Below, piece after piece: positions 47,624 through 60,796 of a DNA stretch of 64,000 bases. Both the position numbers and the translations under genes were made by a program. The notes beneath the pieces are model-generated. The model searched no databases and was not told the DNA's origin. It was given only the letters and a program-made list of their open reading frames with translations. The stretch comes from Methylotenera oryzisoli (GTDB taxonomy: Bacteria; Pseudomonadota; Gammaproteobacteria; Burkholderiales; Methylophilaceae), in assembly GCA_945907735.1 (NCBI GenBank), contig CAMDTL010000001.1:119481-183480 (forward strand), read 5' to 3'. The number at the start of each line of letters is the position of its first letter. Within the stretch, counting starts at the first letter, position 1.

Positions 47624-48784
47624 ATGCTAAATGCCCTTAAATTAGAACTAGATCAGCGCAAAGTGGATGGTTTATTGCGCCAGCGACGACTGTTGGATTC
47701 GCCGCAAGCGGAATATATTGTTGCTAACGACAAAAAGTATTTATCGTTTTGTAGCAACGATTATTTGGGTCTAGCTAACCATCCCAAGTTAATTGCCGCT
47801 ATGCAAGCGGCGGCGGGCGATTCTGGTGTGGGCAGTGGCGCATCAAACCTAATTACTGGCCACCATCGTTATCATGATGAGCTTGAGAAAAAGCTCGCAA
47901 AATTTGTCGAACTACCTGCCGCCTTGGTTTTTTCGACTGGTTATATGGCAAATATTGGCGTATTGGGCGCACTGGTAGGACGCGGTGATGCAATTTTTGC
48001 CGATAGACTGAATCATGCCTGTTTAAACGATGGTGGCTATTATTCACTGGCGGAGTTTAATCGCTTTGCGCATAACGACGTAACTGCACTGGAAAAATTG
48101 CTGAAAGCCAGTACTGCAAAACACAAGCTTATTACCGCAGATGCAGTATTTAGCATGGATGGCGACATTGCGCCGATTCCCGAATATTTGGCACTTTGCG
48201 AGCGATATGACGCGTATTTATACATCGATGATGCGCATGGTTTCGGCGTGCTGGGCGCGCATGGCAAAGGCAGTTTGAGCCACTTTAATTTAGCGTCGCC
48301 ACGCATTATTTATATGGCCACTTTAGGCAAAGCAGCGGGTGTGGCAGGTGCGTTTGTGGCGGGCGAGCAGGTAGTGATTGATTACTTAATTCAAAAAGCT
48401 AATAGTTATGTGTATTCCACGCCCGCGCCACCCGCGCTTTCTGCAACGCTGGCGGAATCAGTGAATTTAATTGAAAGCGGCGACGATTTACGCGCGCATT
48501 TGCAGCATTTAATTGCGACGTTAAAGCAAAACTTGCACTTAAAAAAGTGGCAGTGCTTGCCTTCCGCAACTGCAGTGCAACCTTTGGTAATAGGCAACAA
48601 CCATACGGCGCTTGCGCTAAGTGAATACTTGCAAAAACAGGGTATTTTGGTGCCAGCGATACGTCCGCCAACAGTGCCGGTGAATACGGCGCGATTGCGC
48701 ATTTCACTCTCTGCCGCGCATAGTGAAAATGATGTATTAAAATTAGCGGCAATGTTGAATCAAGCAGAAAGTGAACTCGCATGA
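47624..48784 (+). CDS. bioF: 8-amino-7-oxononanoate synthase
   Basis: A 386-residue PLP-dependent alpha-oxoamine synthase that condenses pimeloyl-ACP with L-alanine. Family segments are FCSNDYLGLANHP, GSGASNLITGHHRYHDELE, DDAHGFGVLGAHG and the Schiff-base lysine in ATLGKAAGVAGAF (near residue 234). The stop overlaps the bioH start by four bases. Confidence 0.96.
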   Translation: MLNALKLELDQRKVDGLLRQRRLLDSPQAEYIVANDKKYLSFCSNDYLGLANHPKLIAAMQAAAGDSGVGSGASNLITGHHRYHDELEKKLAKFVELPAALVFSTGYMANIGVLGALVGRGDAIFADRLNHACLNDGGYYSLAEFNRFAHNDVTALEKLLKASTAKHKLITADAVFSMDGDIAPIPEYLALCERYDAYLYIDDAHGFGVLGAHGKGSLSHFNLASPRIIYMATLGKAAGVAGAFVAGEQVVIDYLIQKANSYVYSTPAPPALSATLAESVNLIESGDDLRAHLQHLIATLKQNLHLKKWQCLPSATAVQPLVIGNNHTALALSEYLQKQGILVPAIRPPTVPVNTARLRISLSAAHSENDVLKLAAMLNQAESELA

Positions 48785-49551
48785 ATTCTCACGTTGAAAT
48801 AACTGGCCAAGGTCAACCACTCGTCATGTTGCACGGTTGGGGCATGCACAGTGGCGTCTGGCACCCGCTGGTGAAGCGGTTGGCGCAGCATTATTTGCTC
48901 TATTTAGTCGATTTGCCTGGCATGGGTGGTAGCCGACCGATTGAGCCTTGTCATCTGCATTCAATTGCGGACGAGGTTGCGCAAGTGGTGCCAGGCGTGT
49001 CGGATATTGTGGGTTGGTCGCTCGGCGGTTTGGTGGCGCAGCGCATTGCTCTTAATCAGCCAGATCGTGTTCGCCGTTTGGTGTTGGTGAGCTCAACACC
49101 AAAATTTGTTAGCAGCCCAGATTGGCAAGCGGGTGTTGACCCCGCTAATTTTAGTGCGTTTGCCGAGAGCGTCAATCACGATTACAAAGCAACCATTTTG
49201 CAATTTTTAACCCTGCAATGCATGAAAGCTAAAGATTCACGCTACACGATTAAGCAATTACGCAAAATTTTTGAAACCAAACCCACTCCTACGCAAACCA
49301 CGCTACAACGGGCCTTGCACATTTTGCTAGAGACGGATATTCGTGAAGAAATCCCCAATATTCGCAAACCTACGTTGCTTATTCATGGCGATAGGGACAC
49401 GCTGGTACCAGTGCAAGCTGCGCATTGGATGATGCAGCAATTGTCGATGGGCTTTTTGCGTGTGATTTCTGGCGCTGCGCACGCGCCATTTTTATCGCAT
49501 AGCGATCAATTTGTCGCAGCGCTCAATCAGTTTCTAGAACCGCAAGTATGA
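48781..49551 (+). CDS. bioH: Pimeloyl-[ACP] methyl ester esterase BioH
   Basis: A 256-residue alpha/beta hydrolase. The nucleophile elbow is GWSLGG (Ser near residue 81), the oxyanion region HGWGMHSGVW, the acid Asp in HGDRDTLVP and the catalytic His in SGAAHAPFLSH. It frees pimeloyl-ACP from its methyl ester, ending the BioC-initiated chain. Coupled to bioF and bioC by four-base overlaps. Confidence 0.94.
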   Translation: MNSHVEITGQGQPLVMLHGWGMHSGVWHPLVKRLAQHYLLYLVDLPGMGGSRPIEPCHLHSIADEVAQVVPGVSDIVGWSLGGLVAQRIALNQPDRVRRLVLVSSTPKFVSSPDWQAGVDPANFSAFAESVNHDYKATILQFLTLQCMKAKDSRYTIKQLRKIFETKPTPTQTTLQRALHILLETDIREEIPNIRKPTLLIHGDRDTLVPVQAAHWMMQQLSMGFLRVISGAAHAPFLSHSDQFVAALNQFLEPQV

Positions 49552-50423
49552 CCGCCAGCATCACCGATGCCTATCTGTTAGATAAAGCGCGCGTGCGTGC
49601 TTCGTTTAATCGCGCGGCAGGCACTTATGACGCGGCTGCCGTGCTGCAAAAACAAGTGCGTGAAGAAATGTTAAGCCGATTAGATTTGGTAAAAATTTCC
49701 CCACAAGCAATACTGGATGCGGGTTGTGGCACAGGTCATGGCAGCTTTGGTTTGCAAAAACGCTATAGAAGTGCGCGGGTCTATTCGCTGGATATTGCGT
49801 TAGGCATGCTGCAACAAATCCAATTACAGCGGCCGCTTTTGCAAAAAATATTGAACAAACAACAGTTGCTTTGTGCCGATATTGAGAGTTTGCCTATTGC
49901 CAGCGGCAGTATGGATTTGGTGTGGTCAAATTTGGCACTGCAGTGGTGCAACGATTTGGATGCCGCGTTTACGGAAGTTGCGCGCGTGTTGCAGCCAGAA
50001 TCTTTGTTTGTGTTCAGCACGTTTGGGCCAGATACGCTCAAAGAGCTACGCGTTGCTAGCAACAACGGCCATACGCACGTCAGCCAGTTTATTGACATGC
50101 ATGACATTGGCGACGCACTCACGCGTGCGGGTTTTAGCGCGCCGGTGTTGGATGTGGAACATTACACGCTAACGTATGACGATGTAAAAAGTGTGATGAC
50201 AGACTTAAAAAGCATAGGTGCGCATAACGCAACTGTTGGACGTGCGCGCGGCTTGCAGGGTAAAGGTTTTTTGCAGAATTTAACGCAGCAATACGAGCAA
50301 TTTCGCACCAATAATAAACTGCCCGCAACGTTTGAAGTGATTTATGGACACGCTTGGAAGCCAATATCTATGCGGTCTGTAGGACATAACTTTTCGCCTA
50401 TTACCTTTAATAAAAAAGCATGA
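49548..50423 (+). CDS. bioC: Malonyl-ACP O-methyltransferase BioC
   Basis: A 291-residue SAM methyltransferase that starts pimeloyl synthesis by methylating malonyl-ACP. Motif I is LDAGCGTGHGSF (near residue 56); the N-terminus RVRASFNRAAGTYDAAAVLQ is diagnostic. A dispersed-motif copy (50356-50380) lies near the C-terminus, in a different frame from the others (it reads KPISMRSV). Four-base overlaps link it to bioH and bioD. Confidence 0.95.
   Translation: MTASITDAYLLDKARVRASFNRAAGTYDAAAVLQKQVREEMLSRLDLVKISPQAILDAGCGTGHGSFGLQKRYRSARVYSLDIALGMLQQIQLQRPLLQKILNKQQLLCADIESLPIASGSMDLVWSNLALQWCNDLDAAFTEVARVLQPESLFVFSTFGPDTLKELRVASNNGHTHVSQFIDMHDIGDALTRAGFSAPVLDVEHYTLTYDDVKSVMTDLKSIGAHNATVGRARGLQGKGFLQNLTQQYEQFRTNNKLPATFEVIYGHAWKPISMRSVGHNFSPITFNKKA
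50356..50380 (-). repeat. Dispersed 25-bp motif, copy 9 (in bioC)
   Basis: On the minus strand CAGACCGCATAGATATTGGC, 21 of 25. On the plus strand it is read in another frame (K-P-I-S-M-R-S-V). Confidence 0.65.
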
Positions 50424-51049
50424 AACATGCATTTTTTATTACTGGAACTGACACCAATGTAGGTAAAACTTATGTGGCTTGTAAGCTCATGCAGCAATAT
50501 ATTTCACAAGGTTACAAAGTCGTTGGAATGAAGCCAGTGGCGGCGGGTAGTGATTTTGTGGATGGTAAATGGGTGAATGACGATGTGTTAAAACTGGAAG
50601 CCGCCAGCAATGTAAAAGCGCCGCGTGAACTAGTAAATCCATACAGTTTTAAAGAAGCCATTGCACCGCATATTGCGGCCGAAAAAGTGGGCGTTGATAT
50701 AGAAATCAGTGTGATAAAACAAGCTTTTGATGCACTCGCCAGCATGGCGGATATTGTGATTGTAGAAGGCGCAGGCGGTTTTTTGGTGCCTTTAAATACT
50801 CATCAACAAAGTGTAGCCGATTTGGCAGCTGCGCTAAATATTCCGATTATTTTGGTGGTCGGCATGAAGCTCGGTTGCATCAACCACAGTTTGCTTACGC
50901 TGGAAGCGATTCAAGCGCGAAAATTAATCTTGCATGGTTGGGTTGCCAATAAAATCGCGCCTGACATGGCTTTTTGCGATGAAAATATCGCAACAATAAC
51001 GCAAAAATTGCGCATGGATTGCCTAGCGAACTATGTATATAGTTTGTGA
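50420..51049 (+). CDS. bioD: Dethiobiotin synthetase
   Basis: A 209-residue P-loop enzyme that closes the ureido ring. The start FFITGTDTNVGKTYVACKL contains the P-loop, followed by GMKPVAAGS and the VEGAGGFLVPL segment. Last gene of the bio operon; its 3' end overlaps nadD of the opposite strand by 19 bases. bioA is not in the window. Confidence 0.96.
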   Translation: MKHAFFITGTDTNVGKTYVACKLMQQYISQGYKVVGMKPVAAGSDFVDGKWVNDDVLKLEAASNVKAPRELVNPYSFKEAIAPHIAAEKVGVDIEISVIKQAFDALASMADIVIVEGAGGFLVPLNTHQQSVADLAAALNIPIILVVGMKLGCINHSLLTLEAIQARKLILHGWVANKIAPDMAFCDENIATITQKLRMDCLANYVYSL

Positions 51050-51672
51050 GTCGCTATATATTCAAGCACATTGTCAGGCAGTAAATAGCGCGGGCTGCGG
51101 CTTGCTTTGAGCTGTTCCCGGATTTTCGTTGCAGAAATATCCAACGGCGGAATGGCTTGCATGTGAATGTAACCAGCTGACTTTTCAGATAAATCATCCA
51201 TATTTTCGGTGTAATGATCCTGCAAAAATGTTGTAAGTTCATCAGATAACTTAGGTTGGTTTTCAGCAACTGGTCGTTGCACCAAAACAATGTGGCAGTG
51301 GTTGAGGAGCTCGCGCCAGCGGTGCCAAGTATTGAGTTTTACAAACGCATCGCTGCCCATCATCCAACAAAGTGCAACATTTTCGCCTAATTCTTTTCGC
51401 AAAGAAACCAGCGTGTCGAACGTATAAGAAGCGCCGGTGCGCGTCAATTCGCACGTATCCAATTTAAATAACGGGTTATTGCAAATGGCCAACTCCACTA
51501 TGGCGGCGCGATGTCCAGCCGAAACTTCAGGCGCAGGTTTGTGTGGCGGATTTGCGGCAGGAATAAAGCGTACTGCACTTAAATTTAGCGCATCCGCCAG
51601 CTCTTGCGCCATGCGTAAATGGCCGTAGTGAATGGGGTTGAAGGTGCCGCCTAATAGCCCAACAAGTTGCAT
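51031..51672 (-). CDS. nadD: Nicotinate-nucleotide adenylyltransferase
   Basis: A 213-residue NaMN adenylyltransferase of NAD synthesis. Motifs are GGTFNPIHYGHLRMA (HxGH) at the start, MMGSDAFVKLNTWHRW in the middle and DISATKIREQL near the C-terminus. It is nine bases after proA. In many betaproteobacteria rsfS and rlmH follow; here the group ends and meets bioD head-on. Confidence 0.96.
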   Translation of the reverse strand: MQLVGLLGGTFNPIHYGHLRMAQELADALNLSAVRFIPAANPPHKPAPEVSAGHRAAIVELAICNNPLFKLDTCELTRTGASYTFDTLVSLRKELGENVALCWMMGSDAFVKLNTWHRWRELLNHCHIVLVQRPVAENQPKLSDELTTFLQDHYTENMDDLSEKSAGYIHMQAIPPLDISATKIREQLKASRSPRYLLPDNVLEYIATHKLYT

Positions 51673-51681
51673 ATTGGCTAA

Positions 51682-52953
51682 TTAGGCGCGAGTATGCCCA
51701 TCGCCCAGCACGATATATTTGAGCGAAGTGAGACCTTCTAAGCCGACAGGGCCGCGCGCGTGCAGTTTGTCAGTAGAAATGCCGATTTCAGCGCCCAAGC
51801 CATATTCAAAGCCATCGGCGAACCTAGTGGAAGCATTTACCATGACGCTACTGGAATCCACTTCGCGCAAAAATTTTCGCGCCGACGTGTAGTTTTCGGT
51901 GACGATGCTTTCGGTATGTTGCGATGAATATTGGTTGATGTGTGCAATCGCTTCATCTACGCCGCTTACCACTTTGCACGAGATAATCGCGGCCAAATAC
52001 TCGGTGTAGAAATCATCTTCAGTGGCTGGTTTTGCGGATTTTATTAAAGCACAAGTTTCCGCACAACCGCGTATTTCGATACCGCTGGAAGCTAACATTA
52101 ACGCCATTGCTGGTAGCATGCTCTTGGCGACGGCGCGCGCCACTAGCAATGATTCTGCGGTATTACACGTACCTAAACGTTGAGTTTTGCTATTTTCTAA
52201 AATGGCGAGTGCCTTGGTTAAGTTGGCATCGTCATCCACATACACGTGGCAATTGCCATCCAAATGCTTAATCACAGGAATGCGCGCATCGTGACTAATG
52301 CGCTCAATTAAGCCTTTGCCGCCACGTGGCACAATCACATCCACATATTGCTGCATGGTAATCAGCTCGCCCACTGCGGCGCGGTCGGTTGTTTCAACCA
52401 CTTGCACAGCAGATTTAGGCAAGCCTGCTTTTTCTAAACCTTCGTGCACCAGTTTTGCCAGTGCCTGATTGCAATGAATCGCCTCAGAGCCACCACGCAA
52501 AATAGCTGCGTTGCCAGATTTTATGCACAGTCCGGCCGCGTCAATTGTCACGTTTGGGCGTGCTTCGTAAATAATGCCGATGACGCCCAAAGGTACGCGC
52601 ATCTGCCCAACCTGTATGCCGCTTGGGCGATATTTAAAGTTAAACATTTCGCCGATTGGGTCTGGCAGGGCGGCAATTTGTTGTAAACCTTCGGCCATCG
52701 CGTCGATAGATTTTTCGGTGAGCGTTAAACGATCCAACATTGCTTCATCTAAGCCGTTGGCTTTGGCCGCGTCACAATCTTGCTGATTGGCACTTAAAAG
52801 CACAGTTTTTTCGCGCAAAATAGCGGCTGCAATATGCAATAACGCTTGATTTTTGCTGTTGGTGTCGGTAGCCGCCATGGCGCGCGAGGCGTTACGCGCG
52901 GCTTCGCCCACTGATTGCATGTAGTTTTTAATATCCACGATTTTATTATCCAT
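51682..52953 (-). CDS. proA: Glutamate-5-semialdehyde dehydrogenase (gamma-glutamyl phosphate reductase)
   Basis: A 423-residue enzyme for the second step of proline synthesis. The catalytic Cys lies in [13 protein letters not shown] (near residue 258). Other family segments are [34 protein letters not shown] and the C-terminal [31 protein letters not shown] block. Its partner proB is 30 kb away. Confidence 0.96.
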   Translation of the reverse strand: MDNKIVDIKNYMQSVGEAARNASRAMAATDTNSKNQALLHIAAAILREKTVLLSANQQDCDAAKANGLDEAMLDRLTLTEKSIDAMAEGLQQIAALPDPIGEMFNFKYRPSGIQVGQMRVPLGVIGIIYEARPNVTIDAAGLCIKSGNAAILRGGSEAIHCNQALAKLVHEGLEKAGLPKSAVQVVETTDRAAVGELITMQQYVDVIVPRGGKGLIERISHDARIPVIKHLDGNCHVYVDDDANLTKALAILENSKTQRLGTCNTAESLLVARAVAKSMLPAMALMLASSGIEIRGCAETCALIKSAKPATEDDFYTEYLAAIISCKVVSGVDEAIAHINQYSSQHTESIVTENYTSARKFLREVDSSSVMVNASTRFADGFEYGLGAEIGISTDKLHARGPVGLEGLTSLKYIVLGDGHTRA

Positions 52954-52987
52954 ATTAAGACATTATACTTGTTTTTATAATGAGCTA

Positions 52988-54001
52988 TTAACGGCCGCTC
53001 ACTTTGGCTAAACCAAAACAAAGACGAGACAACTCCAGCCAAGCATCGCCTTGCAGCACGCCTTTGGCGGTTCTGTCGATGTCGCAGAGTTTCTGTAAGG
53101 CGGCCTCAAGTTGGCGCAAGCTTAATCGGCCGAGTGCGCGCTTGACGAGATTTTGCCTATCGCCATAAATGCGCGCATTGATCATGGCGTTCGTCACGTT
53201 TTCGCCGCGTGCTTCGGCTTGCTTGATGCGCACCAAAGGTCGCAACACCCATATGAGTGGATTCATCACCGCGACGGCGTTTTCGCCTTCATCCTGCAAG
53301 CCTTGTAGAATGCGCGAAGTGCGCGCTGCATCGCCCGCCAATGCAGCCTCGCCAAGCTGAAACGCGTCGTAGCGCGAAACGTTGAGCACTGATTCGCGCA
53401 CTGCTTCTGCGCTGATTTCACCTGCGGGGTAGAGTAAGCCAAGTTTCTGCACTTCCTGATGCGCTGCTAATAAATTACCTTCTACTTGGTGCGCAATAAA
53501 CGCTAGCGTTGTAGCATCGGTACTTTGGTTTTGTGCCTTGAATCGTGCTGCCAGCCATTGCGATAGCTGATTTGGAGCAATTTCTTTTAATTCAATTAAG
53601 GTGCTGACACTTTGTAAGTTGCCAAACCAAGCACTATTTTTCGCTTCGCGTTCCAAGCTTGGCAAGACGATGATAATGGTGGTATCTGGGATTAAATTTG
53701 CGGCTAATTCGCTGAGCGCCCTAGCGCCATCCATGCCAGGTTTTCCGTTGGGAATATGAATTTCGAGAATGCGTTTGGAAGAAAAAAGGGATAGCGCTTG
53801 CGAAAACTGTTGAATTTGCTGCCAATTAAAATTTCGCTCGACAGTAAAACTTGTTCGCTCGTCTGTACCTGCCTTGCGCGCCGCATGGCGTATGGCATCC
53901 AGACATTCGCTTTGCGCCAGCGGCTCGTCCCCAAGCAATACATAAAGCGGCGATAAAGTTTGCGTAAGATGTTGTTTAAGCTGGTTCGAATCTAAACGCA
54001 T
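52988..54001 (-). CDS. holA: DNA polymerase III subunit delta
   Basis: A 337-residue clamp-loader delta subunit. Family features are the N-terminal PLYVLLGDEPLAQSECLDAIR, LFSSKRILEIHIPNGKPG, QVEGNLLAAHQEVQKLGLL and SRYDAFQLGEAAL. It has no Walker motifs, as expected. It follows lptE by 26 bases, as in E. coli, where leuS-lptE-holA is conserved. Confidence 0.95.
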   Translation of the reverse strand: MRLDSNQLKQHLTQTLSPLYVLLGDEPLAQSECLDAIRHAARKAGTDERTSFTVERNFNWQQIQQFSQALSLFSSKRILEIHIPNGKPGMDGARALSELAANLIPDTTIIIVLPSLEREAKNSAWFGNLQSVSTLIELKEIAPNQLSQWLAARFKAQNQSTDATTLAFIAHQVEGNLLAAHQEVQKLGLLYPAGEISAEAVRESVLNVSRYDAFQLGEAALAGDAARTSRILQGLQDEGENAVAVMNPLIWVLRPLVRIKQAEARGENVTNAMINARIYGDRQNLVKRALGRLSLRQLEAALQKLCDIDRTAKGVLQGDAWLELSRLCFGLAKVSGR

Positions 54002-54027
54002 GGTTGAGTTGCGGCTATTCTTGCTTA

Positions 54028-54513
54028 CTATTTTTTCAAAGCTGATAATCTACGCATCAAACCGCTTATTACGTCTTGTTGCATGTTCTCATTTAAGCGT
54101 TTTTCTTCGCCTTGTTTCGCCAGTAAATTGGCATCACTGTAAGTAAAGTCGCGTCGTGCTTCCACCGTTTGCACTTGACCCCATAGCGCGGCACCCGCTA
54201 GCTTAGTGCGGTAATGCACGCGATAATACAGTTCAAATTCACTTACCGTACCTGCGCCGGCTAAAGATAAAATGCGCTTTTCGCTTTCTTCGCCTACCAT
54301 TTCTAGCAATAGTTCGGCATTTTCTGCACTAGGCAGCACTTTAACGCCGTTGGTGGTGAGCGATTTTTTGAGATTTTTAGAAATCACCAGCGTGCTGCCT
54401 TGAATGAATATGCTGTTGAATGAAACGTCAGCCGCGCCGCGCAAATGAAAGCCGCAGCCAACTAAGCTGGCTAGCATTATTGTAAAAACAAAGTTGCGTA
54501 ATGTGAGTTTCAA
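54028..54513 (-). CDS. lptE: LPS-assembly lipoprotein LptE
   Basis: A 161-residue lipoprotein. The signal ends in LASLVGC with Cys20, followed directly by GFHLRG, a near-universal LptE start. The rest is a small alpha/beta fold without strong motifs. LptE plugs the LptD barrel; lptD is in the same strand group about 6 kb upstream. Context leuS-lptE-holA confirms the call. Confidence 0.94.
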   Translation of the reverse strand: MKLTLRNFVFTIMLASLVGCGFHLRGAADVSFNSIFIQGSTLVISKNLKKSLTTNGVKVLPSAENAELLLEMVGEESEKRILSLAGAGTVSEFELYYRVHYRTKLAGAALWGQVQTVEARRDFTYSDANLLAKQGEEKRLNENMQQDVISGLMRRLSALKK

Positions 54514-54516
54514 GTT

Positions 54517-57669
<3,153 letters not shown>

Positions 57670-58434
57670 TCAAACTAGATAATTGCTGATGGAGACAAAT
57701 TGCGCTAGGCTTAAATTTTCAGCGCGCAATTGCGGGTTGATGTTGAGCGCGATAAATTCCGCGTCATCCAGCAAACCTTTGAGTGTGTTGCGCAACGTTT
57801 TGCGGCGCTGGCCAAAAGCCGCCATGACGATTTTGGCAAAATGCTGCACATTTTTTGCAGGGTATGGCAAAGCAGCATGCGGCACGCAGCGCACAAAAGC
57901 CGATTCTACTTTTGGCGCTGGCTCAAACGCTTCGGGCGGCACAGTAATTAAATATTCCATCGCTAAATGGTATTGCAGCATGACTGAAAGTCGCCCGTAT
58001 GCTGGGGTTGAGGGCATTGCTACCATGCGTTCTACCACTTCTTTTTGCAACATAAAATGCATGTCTTCTATGCTTGCAAGATTTTCTAGTAGGTGAAATA
58101 AAATCGGCGTAGAAATGTTATAGGGTAGGTTGCCCACCACGCGAATATTTTTTCCTAAAGTGGAGAATTCAAACTTCAGCGCGTCAATATTGTGAATGGT
58201 GATAGTGCTTTTTTTATATTCGTTTTGCATCCAACTCACAATGTCACGATCAATCTCTACCACGTGTAAATGATTGATTTTTTTTAACAATGGCCTAGTG
58301 AGCGCACCTAAACCAGGGCCAATTTCGACGATAACCTGTTCAGTTTTTGGATTAATTGCATCGATTAAACTAGAAATAATGTCTTGGTCGGTGAGGAAGT
58401 TTTGCCCAAATCTTTTTTTTGCAACATGCTTCAT
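57670..58434 (-). CDS. rsmA: 16S rRNA (adenine-1518/1519-N6)-dimethyltransferase
   Basis: A 254-residue KsgA/RsmA enzyme. Signature [11 protein letters not shown] at the start, motif [11 protein letters not shown], motif [10 protein letters not shown] and FxPxPKV-type [14 protein letters not shown]. It dimethylates two adenines of 16S rRNA. It overlaps the pdxA end by four bases in the lptD-surA-pdxA-rsmA operon. Confidence 0.97.
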   Translation of the reverse strand: MKHVAKKRFGQNFLTDQDIISSLIDAINPKTEQVIVEIGPGLGALTRPLLKKINHLHVVEIDRDIVSWMQNEYKKSTITIHNIDALKFEFSTLGKNIRVVGNLPYNISTPILFHLLENLASIEDMHFMLQKEVVERMVAMPSTPAYGRLSVMLQYHLAMEYLITVPPEAFEPAPKVESAFVRCVPHAALPYPAKNVQHFAKIVMAAFGQRRKTLRNTLKGLLDDAEFIALNINPQLRAENLSLAQFVSISNYLV

Positions 58435-59447
58435 GCTGCTGTTTGCTTAAGTCTTTTATTGGCTAATTCAATCGCCAATTCAATCGCGGTGTGCAGACTG
58501 CCAGCATCGGCTTTGCCTGTGCCCGCTAAATCCAGCGCGGTGCCGTGATCGACCGAGGTACGAATAATCGGTAACCCGAGCGTGACATTGACACCTTGCC
58601 CGAAGCTGGCATGTTTCAGCACTGGCAAGCCTTGGTCGTGGTACATCGCCAATACGCAATCGGCGTTATCCAGATACTTTGTGGTGAACAGCGTGTCCGC
58701 TGGCAGTGCGCCTATAAGCGCCATGCCTTCAGCGCGTAATTTACTGAGCACTGGATTGATAACATCAATTTCTTCGCGACCCAAATAGCCATCTTCGCCT
58801 GCATGTGGGTTAAGCCCACAGACTAATATTCGCGGGTTTTGCAGACCGAATTTTTGTATTAAATCTTTGTGCAAAATTCGCAGAGTGGTTTCAAGATTTA
58901 CACGGGTAATCGCGCTTGGCACATCTTTAAGCGCTAAGTGCGTGGTGGCCAGCGCAACCCTTAAACCGCCGCCTACCAACATCATCACCACTTGCGGTGT
59001 GTGGGTGAGTTCAGCCAAATACTCGGTGTGACCGCTAAACGGAATGCCAGCCTCGTTGATGATGCCTTTGTGCACGGGCGCGGTTACCATCGCATCAAAC
59101 TCGCCTCGAGTACAGCCTTCCGTCGCGCGTTGCAACATGCGTAGTACATATTCGCTGTTGGCTAAATCCAGCTTGCCAGCTTGTACTTTGGCGGGCGCGG
59201 CAATATGCAATAAATTGATATTATTTTTACCGTTCGCAGATGTTGTGGAATATGGTTGAAAATCCGTATGGATATTGGTCTGCAAGCCCGCACTGGAATG
59301 ATGGAGTTCAGTGGCACGCGCTTGCAGCGCTTCTTTATCGCCAATGATGGTAATTTCTGCGGCAGACTTCATTCGCGCTAACATTGCGCAGAGGTCAGGC
59401 CCAATACCAGCAGGCTCTCCAGAGGTGATGACGATACGTGGAATCAC
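58431..59447 (-). CDS. pdxA: 4-hydroxythreonine-4-phosphate dehydrogenase
   Basis: A 338-residue PLP-synthesis enzyme. Start motif [13 protein letters not shown], then the metal and substrate segments [41 protein letters not shown] and [12 protein letters not shown]. The start codon is GTG. A dispersed-motif copy (59259-59283) encodes QTNIHTDF in a loop region that varies in the family. Confidence 0.96.
   Translation of the reverse strand: MIPRIVITSGEPAGIGPDLCAMLARMKSAAEITIIGDKEALQARATELHHSSAGLQTNIHTDFQPYSTTSANGKNNINLLHIAAPAKVQAGKLDLANSEYVLRMLQRATEGCTRGEFDAMVTAPVHKGIINEAGIPFSGHTEYLAELTHTPQVVMMLVGGGLRVALATTHLALKDVPSAITRVNLETTLRILHKDLIQKFGLQNPRILVCGLNPHAGEDGYLGREEIDVINPVLSKLRAEGMALIGALPADTLFTTKYLDNADCVLAMYHDQGLPVLKHASFGQGVNVTLGLPIIRTSVDHGTALDLAGTGKADAGSLHTAIELAIELANKRLKQTAA
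59259..59283 (+). repeat. Dispersed 25-bp motif, copy 10 (in pdxA)
   Basis: Core TCCGTATGGATATTGG with right arm TCTGC, 19 of 25. Encodes T-N-I-H-T on the minus strand. Confidence 0.6.
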
Positions 59448-59470
59448 GGCAGAAAAATAAACGCTTTAGC

Positions 59471-60796
59471 TTAAAACTTATCTTCAAGTCGCAGCTCAAC
59501 AAACGCGCGGTCGCGCAGCTCGCGAATCCAATCTTGATAAGCCTCTTCTGCCTTACGCGCACGAATTTCTTGGCGCGCTTTAAGGCGAGACGCTTCTTTA
59601 GTCATGTCTTGCTGGCGGCGCTCTAGCACTTGAATAATATGCCAGCCAAAAGGTGACAGTACGGGTTCGCTTATTTCACCTAAACCTAAGCCGTTCATGG
59701 CTTTCTCAAACGGTGGCACGGTGTCACCAGGGTTCACCCAGCCTAAATCGCCACCGTTGTTGGCGCTGCCATCCTCGGAGTATTGACGCGCCATTTCTTC
59801 AAATTTAGTACCATTATCGATGCGTTCTTTAATACCATCCATTTTGCGTTTTGCATCTTTTTCTGACACCACTTCAGACAGTTTAATCAAAATGTGGCGT
59901 GTGTGGGTTTGGCCAATCATTAACGCAGCAGTACCGCCGCGACGGTTGGTGAGTTTTAAAATGTGAAAACCGTTAGGACTGCGAACGGGTTTCGCTACTT
60001 CACCCGTTTGTAATTCTTTTAGCGCTTGTAAAAAAAGTGCAGGTAATTGTGAGCCACTTCTCCAGCCCATGTTGCCCCCTTCAAGTGCGTTAGGCGCGTC
60101 TGAAAAGCTTGCCGATACTTGTGCAAAGCTGGTGCCACTGGTTAATTGGCTTAGTGCTTCTTGCGTTTTAGTTTTGGCTTTCTGCAAGTCTTCTGGGCTA
60201 GCATCTTCTGGCGTGCGAATTAAAATATACGAAATTTCAAATTCATCATTTTCCTCGCCACGGTTCGCTTGCGTGGTTAAGTAGTTGTCTATTTCGCCTT
60301 CAGACACATTAAGTTTATTATCCACTTCACGCTCGCGTAGCCTTGCAATGGTAATTTCGTTGCGAATATCCTCACGGAATTTACGCAAGCTAATGCCATC
60401 TTTTTTAAGCAAGGTCTTAAACTCATCTAGATTTAATTTATTCTGTTCGGCAATGCGTTCTACGGTTTTATCAAGCTGTGTATCATCCACCTTTAAGCCT
60501 TTTTGCGCGGCCAGCTGCAGCTGCAAGCTATCCGAAATAAGGCGTTCTAAAATTTGTTTTTCAAGCACATTTTGCGGCGGTAACTCCGCGCCTTGCTTTT
60601 CTAATTGCGCGCTAACCGTGTGCAGTCTATCTGAAAGTTCCTGCTCGGTAATCACGCTTTGATCAACAATCGCAATGATGCGGTCCATCTTGACGATTTC
60701 ATTGGTTTTTTTTGCAACACCTTCTGCAGAGACTGCCAAAGTTGAAGTAAAATATATGATTAAAATCAATATCTTAAATAGATTTAATAGTTTCAT
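59471..60796 (-). CDS. surA: Periplasmic chaperone/isomerase SurA
   Basis: A 441-residue exported protein. A signal peptide (IYFTSTLAVSA) is followed by the SurA N-terminal chaperone domain (MDRIIAIVDQSVITEQEL onward) and two parvulin domains, of which the second has QTHTRHILIKL, ARQYSEDGSANNGGDLGWV and LSPFGWHIIQVL. It escorts outer-membrane proteins such as LptD, whose gene overlaps it by four bases. Confidence 0.96.
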   Translation of the reverse strand: MKLLNLFKILILIIYFTSTLAVSAEGVAKKTNEIVKMDRIIAIVDQSVITEQELSDRLHTVSAQLEKQGAELPPQNVLEKQILERLISDSLQLQLAAQKGLKVDDTQLDKTVERIAEQNKLNLDEFKTLLKKDGISLRKFREDIRNEITIARLREREVDNKLNVSEGEIDNYLTTQANRGEENDEFEISYILIRTPEDASPEDLQKAKTKTQEALSQLTSGTSFAQVSASFSDAPNALEGGNMGWRSGSQLPALFLQALKELQTGEVAKPVRSPNGFHILKLTNRRGGTAALMIGQTHTRHILIKLSEVVSEKDAKRKMDGIKERIDNGTKFEEMARQYSEDGSANNGGDLGWVNPGDTVPPFEKAMNGLGLGEISEPVLSPFGWHIIQVLERRQQDMTKEASRLKARQEIRARKAEEAYQDWIRELRDRAFVELRLEDKF

